A stretch of 64,000 bases of DNA from DASYLJ01 sp964432595 (GCA_964432595.1 CAYSOF010000002.1:62001-126000), one strand, 5' to 3'. Shown: positions 41,076-51,207, counted from the stretch's first letter. Made by a program: numbers and translations. The notes: generated by a model from the letters alone, not told the origin.

Positions 41076-43406
41076 TCAGCGCGTCGCAGGCTGCGGCGCG
41101 AGCCCCGACTCGGACTCTTCCGGCTCGCCGAAGATGAAGCGCGGCCGCAGCCGCAGGACCATCACCGGCATGATCGTCAGCGACGCGACGCACGAGACGA
41201 CCATCGCCGCCGGCATGAGCGTGCCGAAGAGGCGGAGGCCGAGGTACTGCGACACGCCGATCACCGCGAAGCCCGCGCCGATGCTCGCGGCGACGAAGAT
41301 GATCGCGCGGCCCGACGTCTGCAGCGCGACGCCGACGGCGGTCTCGTCGTCGTGCAGGCGGCGGCGCTCCTCGCGCAGCCGGAACAGGAAGTAGATCGCG
41401 TAGTCGGCGCCGACGCCGGCGGCCATCGCGATCACCGACGACGAGCCCATGTCGAGACGGACGCCCGTCCACCCGAGCGCGCCGAACAGCACGAACACCG
41501 TCACGATGATCGGGCTGACGACGTACAGCCCGACGGCGGCCGAGCGCATGATCACCGACGACACCAGGTAGATCACCCCTAGCACCATCAGCATGTTGAG
41601 CAGCTTGCCGTAGGTGGTGTGCTCGTTGACGGCGAGGACGATCGGTCCCTGGCCGCCCGCGACGAGCACCTTCACGCCCTCGGGCGGCGGGTTCTCGTCG
41701 ATCCACGTCTGCACCCGACGCAGCAGCGGCCCGACCTGCGCCGAGTCGTCGCTCTTCAAGTATGCCAGCACGATCGACTTCGACTGCGCGCGGTCGACGA
41801 AGCGCTCGAACGCGGGCGAGTCGCCGAGGAAGAGCAGCTGCGCGACCAGCTCCTGGTCCTTCGGCAGGCTGTAGGGCACCTCCGCGTCCGCCGCGAACGT
41901 CGCGTGCAGCGTCTTCACCAGGTCGGCCATCGACGCGGTCCGCAGCACGAGCGGGTCGTGCGACAGGACGTCCTGGAGCGCGTCCATGTGCTGGAGCACC
42001 GCGGCCGACTTCGCCGTCCCGGGCTGACCTTCGTACAGCATCGTCATGCTGACGGTGCCCGGAAAGTGCTTCTCGATCTCCTCGAGGTGATCGCGCGCCA
42101 TGCTGCCGTGGGGCATGTACTCGCGCGTCGGGCCGAACGTGCGGATGCGCAGGATGCCGATCGCCGAGATCACCAGCACGACGGCCGTCCAGATGATGAC
42201 GGCGCGGCCGCCGTTCTGGACGATGCCGCGGTGGAGCGCGGCCAGCATCTGCTTCGTGAGCCCGCCTTCCGACGGCTTCCGCTTCGGCGCCGGCAGCACC
42301 GAGCGCATGGCCGGGATGAACGTCATCTCGAGCAGCACCGCGCTCAGGATGCCGTAGCCGCAGGACAGCCCGAGGTTCGCGATCGAGCGCACGCCGAACA
42401 GCGCCAGCGACACGAAGCCGAGGGCGGCGGTGAGGCCGGCGGCGATCATCACCGGGCCCATCTTCACCGTCGACTCGATCACCGCCGCCTTGTTGTCGCC
42501 GGTGCGCGACACCTCTTCGACGTAGCGCTTCAGCATCTGCGCCGAGTGCGCGGCGGCGACGGCGATCAACAGGATCGGCATCGCGACGTTCCACGTGTCG
42601 ATCGCGATGCCGGTGTGGCCCATCAGGCCGAGCGCCCACACGGTGCTGAGCGTCGCCGTCAGCATCGGGATGAGCATGCCCTGGAAGGTGCGGAACGAGA
42701 TCAGCAGCATCACCGCGATCACGAGGAACGTGACCGGGATGCGCGTGCCCACCTGCGCCGACTGCTCGAGGTCGCTCAGCGCCAGCATGGGCTCGCCCGC
42801 GGCGTACAGCTTCACGCCCGGACGGTCTTTGAACTGGTCCATCAGCCCCAGCACGCGCGACGCCAGCTCGTGCGACTGCGGGCCCTCCCAGAAGTCGAGC
42901 ATGACGAGCGCCGCGCGCTGATCGTCGGTGACGAGCATGCCCTTCAGCTGCGGCTGCGCCTCGAGACGCTTCCGCACCACCGCGATCGCCTCCGGCGTCT
43001 CCGGCACGTCGCGCATCAGGTAGTCGACGGTGATGTTGCCGTCGCGGTCCTCGACGTGACGCACGCTCGGTGCGGCGAGGCTGACGACGTTCTGTGCGAT
43101 GACGTCTTCGATCAGCAGACCCTGGAGCGTCAGGTCGCGCACGACCGACAGCACCTCGGGACGCCAGACGTCACCCTCGTCCGGGATGACGGCGATGATG
43201 ACGGTGCGGCGTCCGCCGAACTGCTGGCGAATCGCCTGGTCGATCTGCACGAACGGATGGCCCGCCGGCAGGCTGCTCTCGACGTTGAACTCCGTGTGCA
43301 GGTGCCGCATGCCGGAGCCGACGAGGACCGTCAGCACCGCCACCACGCCGAGGACCCACCAGGCGCGGCGGACGAGCCAGCGGACGTACCGATCGAGGAG
43401 AGCCAT
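41076..43406 (-). CDS. RND-superfamily (MMPL/COG1033) exporter
   Basis: A 776-residue transporter with two repeats of one plus five membrane helices and large periplasmic loops (about 50-215 and 430-580). The second half contains AAGVGADYAIYFLFRLREE, the Asp-Tyr signature of the proton relay; the first half has PILLIAVAAAHSAQML, without the Asp, as in other COG1033 members. Such pumps move lipids or hydrophobic compounds (hopanoid, sterol or mycolate-like). I start at ATG 43406 (MALLDRYVRWLVRRAWW); an in-frame ATG at 43448 adds fourteen unlikely residues. It follows purD on the same strand. Cargo unknown. Confidence 0.87.
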   Translation of the reverse strand: MALLDRYVRWLVRRAWWVLGVVAVLTVLVGSGMRHLHTEFNVESSLPAGHPFVQIDQAIRQQFGGRRTVIIAVIPDEGDVWRPEVLSVVRDLTLQGLLIEDVIAQNVVSLAAPSVRHVEDRDGNITVDYLMRDVPETPEAIAVVRKRLEAQPQLKGMLVTDDQRAALVMLDFWEGPQSHELASRVLGLMDQFKDRPGVKLYAAGEPMLALSDLEQSAQVGTRIPVTFLVIAVMLLISFRTFQGMLIPMLTATLSTVWALGLMGHTGIAIDTWNVAMPILLIAVAAAHSAQMLKRYVEEVSRTGDNKAAVIESTVKMGPVMIAAGLTAALGFVSLALFGVRSIANLGLSCGYGILSAVLLEMTFIPAMRSVLPAPKRKPSEGGLTKQMLAALHRGIVQNGGRAVIIWTAVVLVISAIGILRIRTFGPTREYMPHGSMARDHLEEIEKHFPGTVSMTMLYEGQPGTAKSAAVLQHMDALQDVLSHDPLVLRTASMADLVKTLHATFAADAEVPYSLPKDQELVAQLLFLGDSPAFERFVDRAQSKSIVLAYLKSDDSAQVGPLLRRVQTWIDENPPPEGVKVLVAGGQGPIVLAVNEHTTYGKLLNMLMVLGVIYLVSSVIMRSAAVGLYVVSPIIVTVFVLFGALGWTGVRLDMGSSSVIAMAAGVGADYAIYFLFRLREERRRLHDDETAVGVALQTSGRAIIFVAASIGAGFAVIGVSQYLGLRLFGTLMPAAMVVSCVASLTIMPVMVLRLRPRFIFGEPEESESGLAPQPATR

Positions 43407-43454
43407 CAGCCCGCCAATCTCGCGGTCCGGCGCTCCCGAGGCAAGCACATGATG

Positions 43455-44780
43455 CTATGTCGCGCGGCGCAACGCGGCCAGGTGGTCGACCCGGCGCTGG
43501 AGCAGCGCGGGGGAGCCGATGTCGCGCCGATGCATGGTCCGGCCCCGGACCCGGCCGATGGCCTCCTCCGCGATGTCGGCGGCGACCGGGATCGTCTCGG
43601 CGATGCCCACCACGGCGAGCGCCCGCGAGCCCGTCATGACGACGTGCCCGTCGTCCTGCCGAAGCGCCGCCGCATACACCCGCAGATGATCGCCCGACGG
43701 CGGCAGGTCGCTGAGATCGAGTTGCTCGTTCTTGACCGGTGCGTCCGGGTATCCCTCGGGCACGACGTACTTGCAGACCGTCGCACGGCGCCGGAACCGC
43801 ACCGGCGTCTTCGCGAGGGTGCCGGTCGCCGCCGCCATCAAGATCTCGAGCACGTTGCCCTCGATCAACGGGACGACGTTGACGGTCTCGGGGTCGCCGA
43901 AGCGCGCGTTGTACTCGAGCACGCGGACGCCGTCGCGCGTGGCCATGAAGCCGCCGTAGAGGACGCCGCGGTACGGCGCGCCCATCTGCTCGCGCAGCGC
44001 CTGCCCGACCAGCGCGTTGATGCGCGCCGCCTCGGCGAGGTCCTCCTTCGAGAGGAACGGCAGCAGGTGGTCGGCCGCCGAGTACGAGCCCATGCCGCCG
44101 GTGTTCGGCCCGCGGTCGTCCTCGAACGCGCGCTTGTGGTCCTGCACCGGGATGGTCGCGACGGTGTGCTCGCCGTCGCAGAGCGACTGCAGGCTGAACT
44201 CCTCGCCCTCGACCTTCTCCTCGACGACCACCTGGCCGCGTGGCAGCAGGCTCTTCGTGTACTCGACCGACTCCGCGATCGTCGTCAGGTGCTCGCCGAA
44301 CACCTTGACGCCCTTGCCGCCCATCAGGCCGTCGGCCTTCACGACGAACTGCCCGAGCTCGCGCATGTACGCCTCGACGCCGTCGAGCGACGTGAAGGCG
44401 CGATAGCGCAAGCTGCCCGGGATGCGATGGCGCGCGAGCAGGTCGCGCGTGAAGGTCTTGCTCGCCTCGAGCTGCGCCAGCGCCTTCGTCGGGCCGAAGC
44501 ACGGCGTGCCGAGCGCCGCCTGGATGCCGTCGACGACGCCGGCGGCGAGCGGATCCTCGGGCCCGACGACGACCAGGTCGGGCCGAACTTCCCGGGCGAA
44601 GTCCACCACCATCGGCACGTCGTCGGCGCGTCCCCAGCGGACCGTCGTCGACTTCGCCGCGAGCCCCGGATGGTTCGGCAGGTTGCAGACGGTGTGCACT
44701 TCGGCGCCCGACGCCAACAGCGCTTCGGCCAGGCAGTCGGTGCGCCCGTCCTGGCCGATCAGCAGCACCCGGGTCGCCAT
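43455..44780 (-). CDS. purD: Phosphoribosylamine-glycine ligase (GAR synthetase)
   Basis: A 441-residue ATP-grasp enzyme. The N-terminal GxGxxE-type region is VLLIGQDGRTDCLAEAL; KADGLMGGKGV is the ATP-binding loop, and GPNTGGMGSYS and LEYNARFGDPET form the metal/ATP site, all standard for PurD. It makes glycinamide ribonucleotide in the second step of purine synthesis. Length is normal. It is divergent from an MFS transporter and is not clustered with other pur genes here. Confidence 0.93.
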   Translation of the reverse strand: MATRVLLIGQDGRTDCLAEALLASGAEVHTVCNLPNHPGLAAKSTTVRWGRADDVPMVVDFAREVRPDLVVVGPEDPLAAGVVDGIQAALGTPCFGPTKALAQLEASKTFTRDLLARHRIPGSLRYRAFTSLDGVEAYMRELGQFVVKADGLMGGKGVKVFGEHLTTIAESVEYTKSLLPRGQVVVEEKVEGEEFSLQSLCDGEHTVATIPVQDHKRAFEDDRGPNTGGMGSYSAADHLLPFLSKEDLAEAARINALVGQALREQMGAPYRGVLYGGFMATRDGVRVLEYNARFGDPETVNVVPLIEGNVLEILMAAATGTLAKTPVRFRRRATVCKYVVPEGYPDAPVKNEQLDLSDLPPSGDHLRVYAAALRQDDGHVVMTGSRALAVVGIAETIPVAADIAEEAIGRVRGRTMHRRDIGSPALLQRRVDHLAALRRAT

Positions 44781-44842
44781 CGGCGGGTCGGCTATCGCCT
44801 CATCCGTGGGATGTCAACGCTGCACTGGGCTATGACGGCCGC

Positions 44843-46027
44843 GTGTTCCTGCGCCGGTACTACCTCTACCAGCTGGTCGGGACGTCGAACTTCTTCCAGG
44901 CGATGTTCTACGTCTACTACGAGCAGCGCGCGGGGGTGGACCTCGCCGCGATCCTTCTCATCCAGGCGGCGTACACGGCGCTGCGCGCCGCGCTCGACAT
45001 GCCGTTCGGCGCGCTCGCCGACCGCACCTCGCGCCGCTGGTGCCTCGCCGGCAATTCGATCGCCGTGGTCATCGGGTCGATGGCGTTGCTGGTCCGGCCG
45101 TCGCTGCTCACCGTCTGCGTCGCGGAAGCGTTGTTCGCGATCGGCTCGGCGCTGCGCTCGGGCGCCGACTCGGCGTTGCTCTACGACACGCTGCACGCCG
45201 ACGGGCACGACGGGCGCTATCCGACGGCCGAGAGCCGCGGCCAGGCGATGGCGTCGATCGGCTCGGGAACCACCGCCGTCGTCGGCGGCCTGCTCGCCGC
45301 CGTCGACCTCGGGCTGCCGTACTTCGCGACGATCGCGCTGTCGATCGCCGGGCTCGTGACGGCGCTGCGGCTCGACGAGCGCCGGCACGTCGCGACCACG
45401 CGCGTGCGCGGCCACATGCGCGACGCCGCGCGGCTCGCGCTGCGCACGCCCGCGCTGCGCTGGTCGATCGGCGTCGCGGTGCTCGCGATCACGGCGTCGC
45501 ACGTCTTCTACTACCTCCAGCAGCCGTTCCTGCAGTCGATCGGCGTGCCCGTCGCGGCGTTCGGCGTCGTCTTCGCGCTGATCAAGCTGGTGACGGCATG
45601 GGTGGCGGGCATCGCGCACCGAGTGGACGGTGCGCTCGGCCAGCGTCGCACGACGGCGCTCATGCTGGCGGTGCCGGTCGTCGGGCTCGGCGGCATGGCG
45701 CTCGCGACGTCGCCGCTCGGCGCCGCGTGGATGCTGACGCGCGGGCTCCTCGACGGTCTCTGGATGCCGCTCGCGAACGTCTACGTGAACCGGCGCGTCG
45801 ACTCGCGGCTCCGGGCGACCCTGCTGTCGCTGCAGAGCGTCCTCGCCCGGCTGAGCCTGTCGGCGGCGCTCGGACTTCTCGGCGTGGCCTCCACGCGCCT
45901 CGATTTGTGGGTGACCCTGACGATCAGTGCAGGGGCCGTCGGCGTGCTGTCGGCGGCCCTGATGGCGCGGTCCCGGTCCCTTGCCGCGAGGACCCCGTGT
46001 GATAACGAAATGCCCCCATGTTCCTGA
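44843..46027 (+). CDS. MFS transporter
   Basis: A 394-residue protein starting at GTG with about twelve hydrophobic helices. The cytoplasmic loop between helices 2 and 3 reads PFGALADRTSRRWCL, a variant of the MFS GxLaDRxGRR motif, and the symmetric loop is in the second half. It most resembles small MFS drug or metabolite exporters. The 3' end overlaps the DUF2760 gene by ten bases, although a functional link with the Hsp70 genes is not obvious. Substrate unknown. Confidence 0.83.
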   Translation: MFLRRYYLYQLVGTSNFFQAMFYVYYEQRAGVDLAAILLIQAAYTALRAALDMPFGALADRTSRRWCLAGNSIAVVIGSMALLVRPSLLTVCVAEALFAIGSALRSGADSALLYDTLHADGHDGRYPTAESRGQAMASIGSGTTAVVGGLLAAVDLGLPYFATIALSIAGLVTALRLDERRHVATTRVRGHMRDAARLALRTPALRWSIGVAVLAITASHVFYYLQQPFLQSIGVPVAAFGVVFALIKLVTAWVAGIAHRVDGALGQRRTTALMLAVPVVGLGGMALATSPLGAAWMLTRGLLDGLWMPLANVYVNRRVDSRLRATLLSLQSVLARLSLSAALGLLGVASTRLDLWVTLTISAGAVGVLSAALMARSRSLAARTPCDNEMPPCS

Positions 46028-46623
46028 TCCTCGTGGCGCTCGTGCTGGGCGCGATCGTGGCGGGCGGCAATCATTACGTCACCACGCAGCTCGATCCCGG
46101 CAACGACGTTGCGTTCTTCTGGCTCCTCGGCGCGCCCGTCGTGGCGGCCTTCCTGGTGGCCGTGCTCGCACCCAAGCTCGTGGGCGCGCCCGCGCCGGTC
46201 GACCTGCCGCTCGAGCCCGAGCCCACGCTGCCCCCGCCCGAGCCCGCGGAGAACGCCGCGCTCCGCCTCCTGGCCGCGCTCCAGGAAGAGGGACGTCTCG
46301 TCGATTTCCTCGCCGAGGACATCGGCCCGTACTCCGACGATCAGGTCGGCGCCGCCACGCGCGGCATCCACGAGAGCTGCGCCAAAGCGCTGAAGGCGTG
46401 CGTCACCCTGGAGCCGGTGCTCGCCGGGCGGGAAGACGAGGTCGTCACGGTGCCCGCCGGCTTCGATCCGGCGCACATCCGCCTCACCGGCAACGTGCAC
46501 GGCGAGCCGCCGTTCAAGGGCACGCTGCGCCACGCCGGGTGGAAGGCGACGGACGTCACGCTGCCGGCGCGCGCCGGGCTCGAGCCGCGCGTCATCGCTC
46601 CGGCCGAAGTCGAGATCGGCTGA
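46018..46623 (+). CDS. DUF2760 protein, Hsp70-associated membrane protein
   Basis: A 201-residue protein. Two hydrophobic helices (about 1-20 and 34-55) anchor it; a Pro/Glu-rich stretch (LPLEPEPTLPPPEPAE) follows, then a DUF2760 domain (about 78-200, EEGRLVDFLAEDIGPYSDDQVGAA and GEPPFKGTLRHAGWKA). DUF2760 is characteristically found beside unusual Hsp70 genes, as here with seven bases to the next start. It may tether the Hsp70 pair to the membrane or act as client adaptor; that is inference from conserved neighbourhood. Confidence 0.87.
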   Translation: MFLILVALVLGAIVAGGNHYVTTQLDPGNDVAFFWLLGAPVVAAFLVAVLAPKLVGAPAPVDLPLEPEPTLPPPEPAENAALRLLAALQEEGRLVDFLAEDIGPYSDDQVGAATRGIHESCAKALKACVTLEPVLAGREDEVVTVPAGFDPAHIRLTGNVHGEPPFKGTLRHAGWKATDVTLPARAGLEPRVIAPAEVEIG

Positions 46624-46630
46624 GCCGCCC

Positions 46631-48406
46631 ATGGCCGACGCGCGGTACGTGGTCGGGATCGACCTCGGCACGACGAATTGCGTGCTCGCGTACGTCGACA
46701 CGACGGTCGACGGCGACGACGTCACGGCGCAGGTCCTCGAGCTGCCGCAGCTCGTGAAGGCCGGCACCGTCGCCGCGCGCCCGCAGCTGCCGTCGTTCCT
46801 CTATCTACCTGCCGCCGGCGAGATGGCGCCCGAGAGCACGGCGCTGCCGTGGGGCCCGAGCGAGCGCGTCGTCGGCGAGCTCGCGCGCGCGCGCGGCGCG
46901 GAAGTGCCCGGGCGCGTCGTCACGTCGGCCAAGTCGTGGCTCTGCTCCGTCGGCACCGACCCGAGCCAGCCGATCCTGCCGTGGCAGGCGCCCGACGACG
47001 TGCCGCGCGTGTCGCCGGTCGACGCGCAGGCCGCGTACCTCGCCCATCTCCGCGCCGCGTGGGACGCGGCGATGCCGGCGCCGCTCGCGGAGCAGGAGAT
47101 CCTCCTGGCGGTGCCCGCGTCGTTCGACGCCGCGGCGCGCGAGCTGACGATGCGCGCCGCGGAGCACGCGGGGCTCGGCGTCGCGCATCTCATCGAGGAG
47201 CCGCAGGCCGCGTTCTACGCGTGGCTCGCGGCCACGAAAGGCGGCTGGCGCGATCAGGTGCGCGTCGGCGACGTCATCCTCGTGTGCGACGTCGGCGGCG
47301 GCACCACCGACCTCACGCTGGTCGCCGTCAGCGAGGAGAGCGGCAACCTCGTCCTCGAGCGCAAGGCCGTCGGCGACCACATCCTGCTCGGCGGCGACAA
47401 CATGGACCTGACGCTGGCGCACGCGGTGAAGGCGCAGCTCGTCGAGAAGGGCACGTCGATCGACGACTGGCAGCTGCGCGGCCTCGTCCACGGCTGCCGC
47501 GACGCCAAGGAGAAGCTCCTCGCCGGCAGCGCGCCCGCGAAGGCGCCCGTCGTGGTGCTCGGCCGCTCGCGCAAGGTCGTCGGCGGCGCGGTCCGGACCG
47601 ACGTGGAGCGCGGTCTCGTCGAGGAGATCCTGGTCGACGGCTTCTTCCCCGCGGTCGCACGCGACGAGAAGCCGCGCGCCGCCCGGCGGATGGGCCTGCA
47701 GGAGATCGGCCTGCCGTACGCCAGCGATCCGGCGATCACGCGCCACGTCGCGGGCTTCGTCGCGCGGCATCGCGAGGTGGCGCCCGACGGGCCCACCGCC
47801 GTGCTCTTCAACGGCGGCGTCATGCGCGCGGAACGTTTCCGCACCCGCATGGTCGAGGTGCTGGGCGCGTGGCGCGGCGAGGGCGGCAGCGTCCGCGTCC
47901 TCCGGGGCGCCGACGCCGATCTCGCCGTCGCCGAGGGCGCCGCGGTGTACGGGCTCGCGCGGCGCGGCAAGGGCGTCCGCATCCGTGGCGGCACCGCGCG
48001 CGCGTACTACGTCGGCGTCGAGACCGCGGCGCCGGCGGTGCCCGGCATGACGCCGCCGGTGAACGCGCTCTGCATCGCGCCGTTCGGCATGGAAGAAGGC
48101 AGCGAGACGGCGCTGCCCGGCGCCGAGTTCGGGCTCGTCGTCGGCGAGCCGGCGGAGTTCCGCTTCTTCGGGTCCTCCGTCCGGCGGAACGACGCGCCCG
48201 GTACCGTGATCGCCGGCGCGACGGACCTCGAGGAGCTGGCGCCGCTCGAAGCGACGCTCACGGGCGAGGGGCAGGAGGGCCGCACCGTGCCGGTGCGGCT
48301 GTCCGCGCACGTCACCGAAATGGGAACGCTCGAGCTCTGGTGCGTCGCGCGCGACGGCGACCAGCGCTGGAAGCTCGAGTTCAACGTTCGCCAGCCGGAG
48401 CGCTGA
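46631..48406 (+). CDS. Hsp70-family ATPase (DnaK-like, first of a pair)
   Basis: A 591-residue actin-fold ATPase. Phosphate 1 motif GIDLGTTN is at 9-16 and phosphate 2 DVGGGTTDLT near 220; RHVAGFV and VLFNGGVMRAERF mark the adenosine side. The C-terminal about 180 residues replace the DnaK beta-sandwich with a shorter beta-rich domain, and the DnaK helical lid is absent. It is encoded between DUF2760 and a longer homologue, spaced 7 and 15 bases. Likely a specialised chaperone; no DnaJ or GrpE gene is near. Confidence 0.9.
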   Translation: MADARYVVGIDLGTTNCVLAYVDTTVDGDDVTAQVLELPQLVKAGTVAARPQLPSFLYLPAAGEMAPESTALPWGPSERVVGELARARGAEVPGRVVTSAKSWLCSVGTDPSQPILPWQAPDDVPRVSPVDAQAAYLAHLRAAWDAAMPAPLAEQEILLAVPASFDAAARELTMRAAEHAGLGVAHLIEEPQAAFYAWLAATKGGWRDQVRVGDVILVCDVGGGTTDLTLVAVSEESGNLVLERKAVGDHILLGGDNMDLTLAHAVKAQLVEKGTSIDDWQLRGLVHGCRDAKEKLLAGSAPAKAPVVVLGRSRKVVGGAVRTDVERGLVEEILVDGFFPAVARDEKPRAARRMGLQEIGLPYASDPAITRHVAGFVARHREVAPDGPTAVLFNGGVMRAERFRTRMVEVLGAWRGEGGSVRVLRGADADLAVAEGAAVYGLARRGKGVRIRGGTARAYYVGVETAAPAVPGMTPPVNALCIAPFGMEEGSETALPGAEFGLVVGEPAEFRFFGSSVRRNDAPGTVIAGATDLEELAPLEATLTGEGQEGRTVPVRLSAHVTEMGTLELWCVARDGDQRWKLEFNVRQPER

Positions 48407-48421
48407 GCCGAGAGCGTCATA

Positions 48422-51133
48422 GTGGCGCGCTTTCTCGTCGGGATCGACCTCGGCACGACGAACACGGCGTGCGCGTACGTCGACACGCGCGCGGGCAAGG
48501 CCATCCGCGTCTTCGAGATCCCGCAGCTCGTGGCGCCGGGCACGGTCGAGCCGCGGCCGACGCTGCCGTCGTTCGTGTACCTGGCCGGCGCGCACGACGT
48601 GCCCGCCGGCAGCCTCGATCTGCCGTGGGCGTCGGGCCGCGACTTCTGCGTCGGCTGGCTCGCGCGCGAGCAGGGCGCGCGCGTGCCGGGGCGGCTCGTC
48701 AGCTCGGCGAAGTCGTGGCTCTGCCACGGCGGCGTCGACCGCACCGCGGCGATCCTCCCATGGGGTGCCGGCGACGACGTCGTGAAGATATCGCCGGTCG
48801 AGGCGTCGGCGCGCGTGCTGCGCCATCTGCGCGACGCGTGGGACGCGACGCTGCCCGAGCCGCTGGCCGAGCAGGACGTCGTGCTGACGGTGCCGGCGTC
48901 GTTCGACGAGGTGGCACGCGAGCTGACGCTCGAAGCGGCGCGCACGGCCGGCCTGCCGGACGTCGTGCTGCTCGAGGAGCCGCAGGCGGCGTTCTACTCG
49001 TGGCTCGTCGCGCACGAGCGCGACTGGCGGACGGAGGTGACGGCGCATCCGCTGGTCCTCGTCGTCGACGTGGGCGGCGGCACCACCGACGTCTCGCTGA
49101 TCGCCGCGCGCCAGGGCCGCGGCGAGCTGGCGCTCGAGCGCGTCGCCGTCGGCGAGCACCTGCTGCTCGGCGGCGACAACATGGACATGGCGCTCGCGCG
49201 CGCCGTCGAGTCGCGCATCGGCCAGCTCGACACGCAGCGGTTCCACGGCCTCGTCAGCCAGGCGCGCGCCGCGAAGGAGCGGCTGCTGGATGCCGGCGAC
49301 GAGCAGAGCGTGCGGCTCACGGTGCCGGGTCGCGGCGGCTCGGTGATCGGCGGCGCGCTGCACGGCGAGCTCACGCGCGCCGAGGTGACGTCGACGGTGC
49401 TCGACGGCTTCTTCCCGCAGGTGCCGCCGGACGCGCGGCCGCGGCGTGCGACGGGCGCCGGGTTGCGCGAGTTCGGCCTGCCGTTCGCCGCCGATCCGGA
49501 GATCACGCGCCACGTCGCCGACTTCCTCGCCCGCCAGCGCGACGCCGCCGGCGAGACAGAGCGCGCGCTGGTGCGGCCCGATGCGCTCCTGTTCAACGGC
49601 GGCGCGTGCGAGCCGGCCGTCGTCCGCGAGCGCATCGCGCAGACGATCGGCGCCTGGCACGACGCGAGCTGGCGTCCCGCGGTGCTCGAGGGCGAGTCGC
49701 TGCAGCTGGCCGTCGCGCGCGGCGCCGCGTACTTCGGCCTCGTCCGGCGCGGGCAGGGCGTGCGCATCGGCAGCGGCGCGGCGCGCACGTACTACCTCGG
49801 CCTCGACGAGCAGACGGCGCTCTGCCTCGTGCCGCGCGGCATGGAGGAGGGCGAGACGGCGGCGATCGAGGGCCACGACCTCGAGCTGCTGACGAACCGT
49901 CCCGTCGCGTTCCCGCTCTTCACGGCGACGGATCGGAGCGGCGAGGCGGCGGGCGCGCTGGTGACGCTGGTCCCCGGCGAGCTGACGCCGCTGCCGCCGA
50001 TCCGCACCGTCCTGCGCTTCGGCCGCAAGCTCGAGGAGCGCGCGCTGCCGGTGCAGATCGAGGCACGGCTGACGGAGATCGGCACGCTCGAGGTGTGGTG
50101 CCGCTCGCGGCAGACGGAGCACCGCTGGCGGCTCGAGTTCCGCCTGCGCGACACCGTCGGCGCCGAGGCGCCGCCGCCGGAGGCTGTGGCGGGGCTCGTG
50201 ATCGATCCGTCGCGCATCGAGGCGGCCACCGAGACGCTGCGCGGCGCGTTCGAGGGCGGCGACGATCCGGTCACGCTCGGCAAGCGGCTCGAGGCCGCGC
50301 TCGACGCGGGCCGCGACGCCTGGCCGCTCGCCGCGATCCGCGCGCTGTGGGACGTCCTCTGGACGCTCGAGCCCGCGCGCGCGCGCACCGCCGATCACGA
50401 GGCGCGCTGGCTGAACCTCGCCGGCTTTCTCCTGCGCCCGGGATTCGGGGACACGGGCGACGAGGTCCGCGTCAACCGGCTGTGGCGCGTGCTCGGCGCC
50501 GACCTGCGCAACCCGCGTGCCGTCCAGTGCCGCGCCGAGTGGTGGAACCTGTGGAAGCGCGTGGCCGGCGGCCTGAACGCGCGCCAGCAGCAGCACCTGC
50601 TCGCCCAGGTGAGCCCGGCCCTGCTGCGCAAGGGCAAGGCGAAGGGCCCGCGGCCCGGGCCGCAGGAGCTGCGCGAGATGTGGCAGGCGATCGGTAGCTG
50701 CGAGCGGCTGCCCGCCCCGCAGCGCGCCGAGCTGGCGGCAGCGCTCGTCCAGGACGCCGCGCGCGGCCGCAGCACCGATCAGGAGCTGTGGGCGCTCGCG
50801 CGCCTCGGTGCCCGGGTGCCGGTGTACGGCCCGCTCAACTGCGTCGTGGGGCGCGCGCAGGCGGCCGACGCGGCCGAGCGGCTGCTGGCCGTCCGCGACT
50901 GGACCCGGCCCGGCGCGACCGCGTTCGCGCTCTCGCAGATCGCCCGCGCCACCGGCGACCGCGAGCGCGATCTGGACCCGGCGCTCCGCGAGCGGGTCGC
51001 CGCGCGGCTCGAGGCGATGCCCGACGGGGCCCGCTCCGCGCGCATCGTCCGCGAGGTCGTGGCGCTCGAAGAACGCGAAGCGGCGCGGCTCCTCGACGAG
51101 TCCCTGCCCGGCGGACTCCGATTGCGTACCTGA
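48422..51133 (+). CDS. Hsp70-family ATPase with C-terminal helical extension (DUF3731 type)
   Basis: A 903-residue homologue of the preceding gene, starting at GTG. GIDLGTTN (7-14), DVGGGTTDVS (about 217) and LLFNGGACEPAVVRERI are conserved. After the Hsp70 part a C-terminal extension (about 590-903) of mostly alpha-helical character follows, including WWNLWKRVAGGLNARQQQHLL and RPGATAFALSQIARATGD, consistent with DUF3731. The two Hsp70s are clearly paralogous but the extension exists only here, suggesting division of labour. No signal peptide; cytoplasmic. Confidence 0.9.
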   Translation: MARFLVGIDLGTTNTACAYVDTRAGKAIRVFEIPQLVAPGTVEPRPTLPSFVYLAGAHDVPAGSLDLPWASGRDFCVGWLAREQGARVPGRLVSSAKSWLCHGGVDRTAAILPWGAGDDVVKISPVEASARVLRHLRDAWDATLPEPLAEQDVVLTVPASFDEVARELTLEAARTAGLPDVVLLEEPQAAFYSWLVAHERDWRTEVTAHPLVLVVDVGGGTTDVSLIAARQGRGELALERVAVGEHLLLGGDNMDMALARAVESRIGQLDTQRFHGLVSQARAAKERLLDAGDEQSVRLTVPGRGGSVIGGALHGELTRAEVTSTVLDGFFPQVPPDARPRRATGAGLREFGLPFAADPEITRHVADFLARQRDAAGETERALVRPDALLFNGGACEPAVVRERIAQTIGAWHDASWRPAVLEGESLQLAVARGAAYFGLVRRGQGVRIGSGAARTYYLGLDEQTALCLVPRGMEEGETAAIEGHDLELLTNRPVAFPLFTATDRSGEAAGALVTLVPGELTPLPPIRTVLRFGRKLEERALPVQIEARLTEIGTLEVWCRSRQTEHRWRLEFRLRDTVGAEAPPPEAVAGLVIDPSRIEAATETLRGAFEGGDDPVTLGKRLEAALDAGRDAWPLAAIRALWDVLWTLEPARARTADHEARWLNLAGFLLRPGFGDTGDEVRVNRLWRVLGADLRNPRAVQCRAEWWNLWKRVAGGLNARQQQHLLAQVSPALLRKGKAKGPRPGPQELREMWQAIGSCERLPAPQRAELAAALVQDAARGRSTDQELWALARLGARVPVYGPLNCVVGRAQAADAAERLLAVRDWTRPGATAFALSQIARATGDRERDLDPALRERVAARLEAMPDGARSARIVREVVALEEREAARLLDESLPGGLRLRT

Positions 51134-51207
51134 AACAGGGGATGATTGCCGGCCTTGAGCACCCGTTCCGCCGTCTGATAGGGCAGGCGGTCGGAGAGGG
51201 GGGCGGC

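Noticed and set aside
46678..50697. A 1339-codon open frame overlapping both Hsp70 genes
   Set aside because: It is out of frame with two clear Hsp70 proteins, is almost entirely Arg/Ala/Gly, and crosses the true stop and start of those genes.
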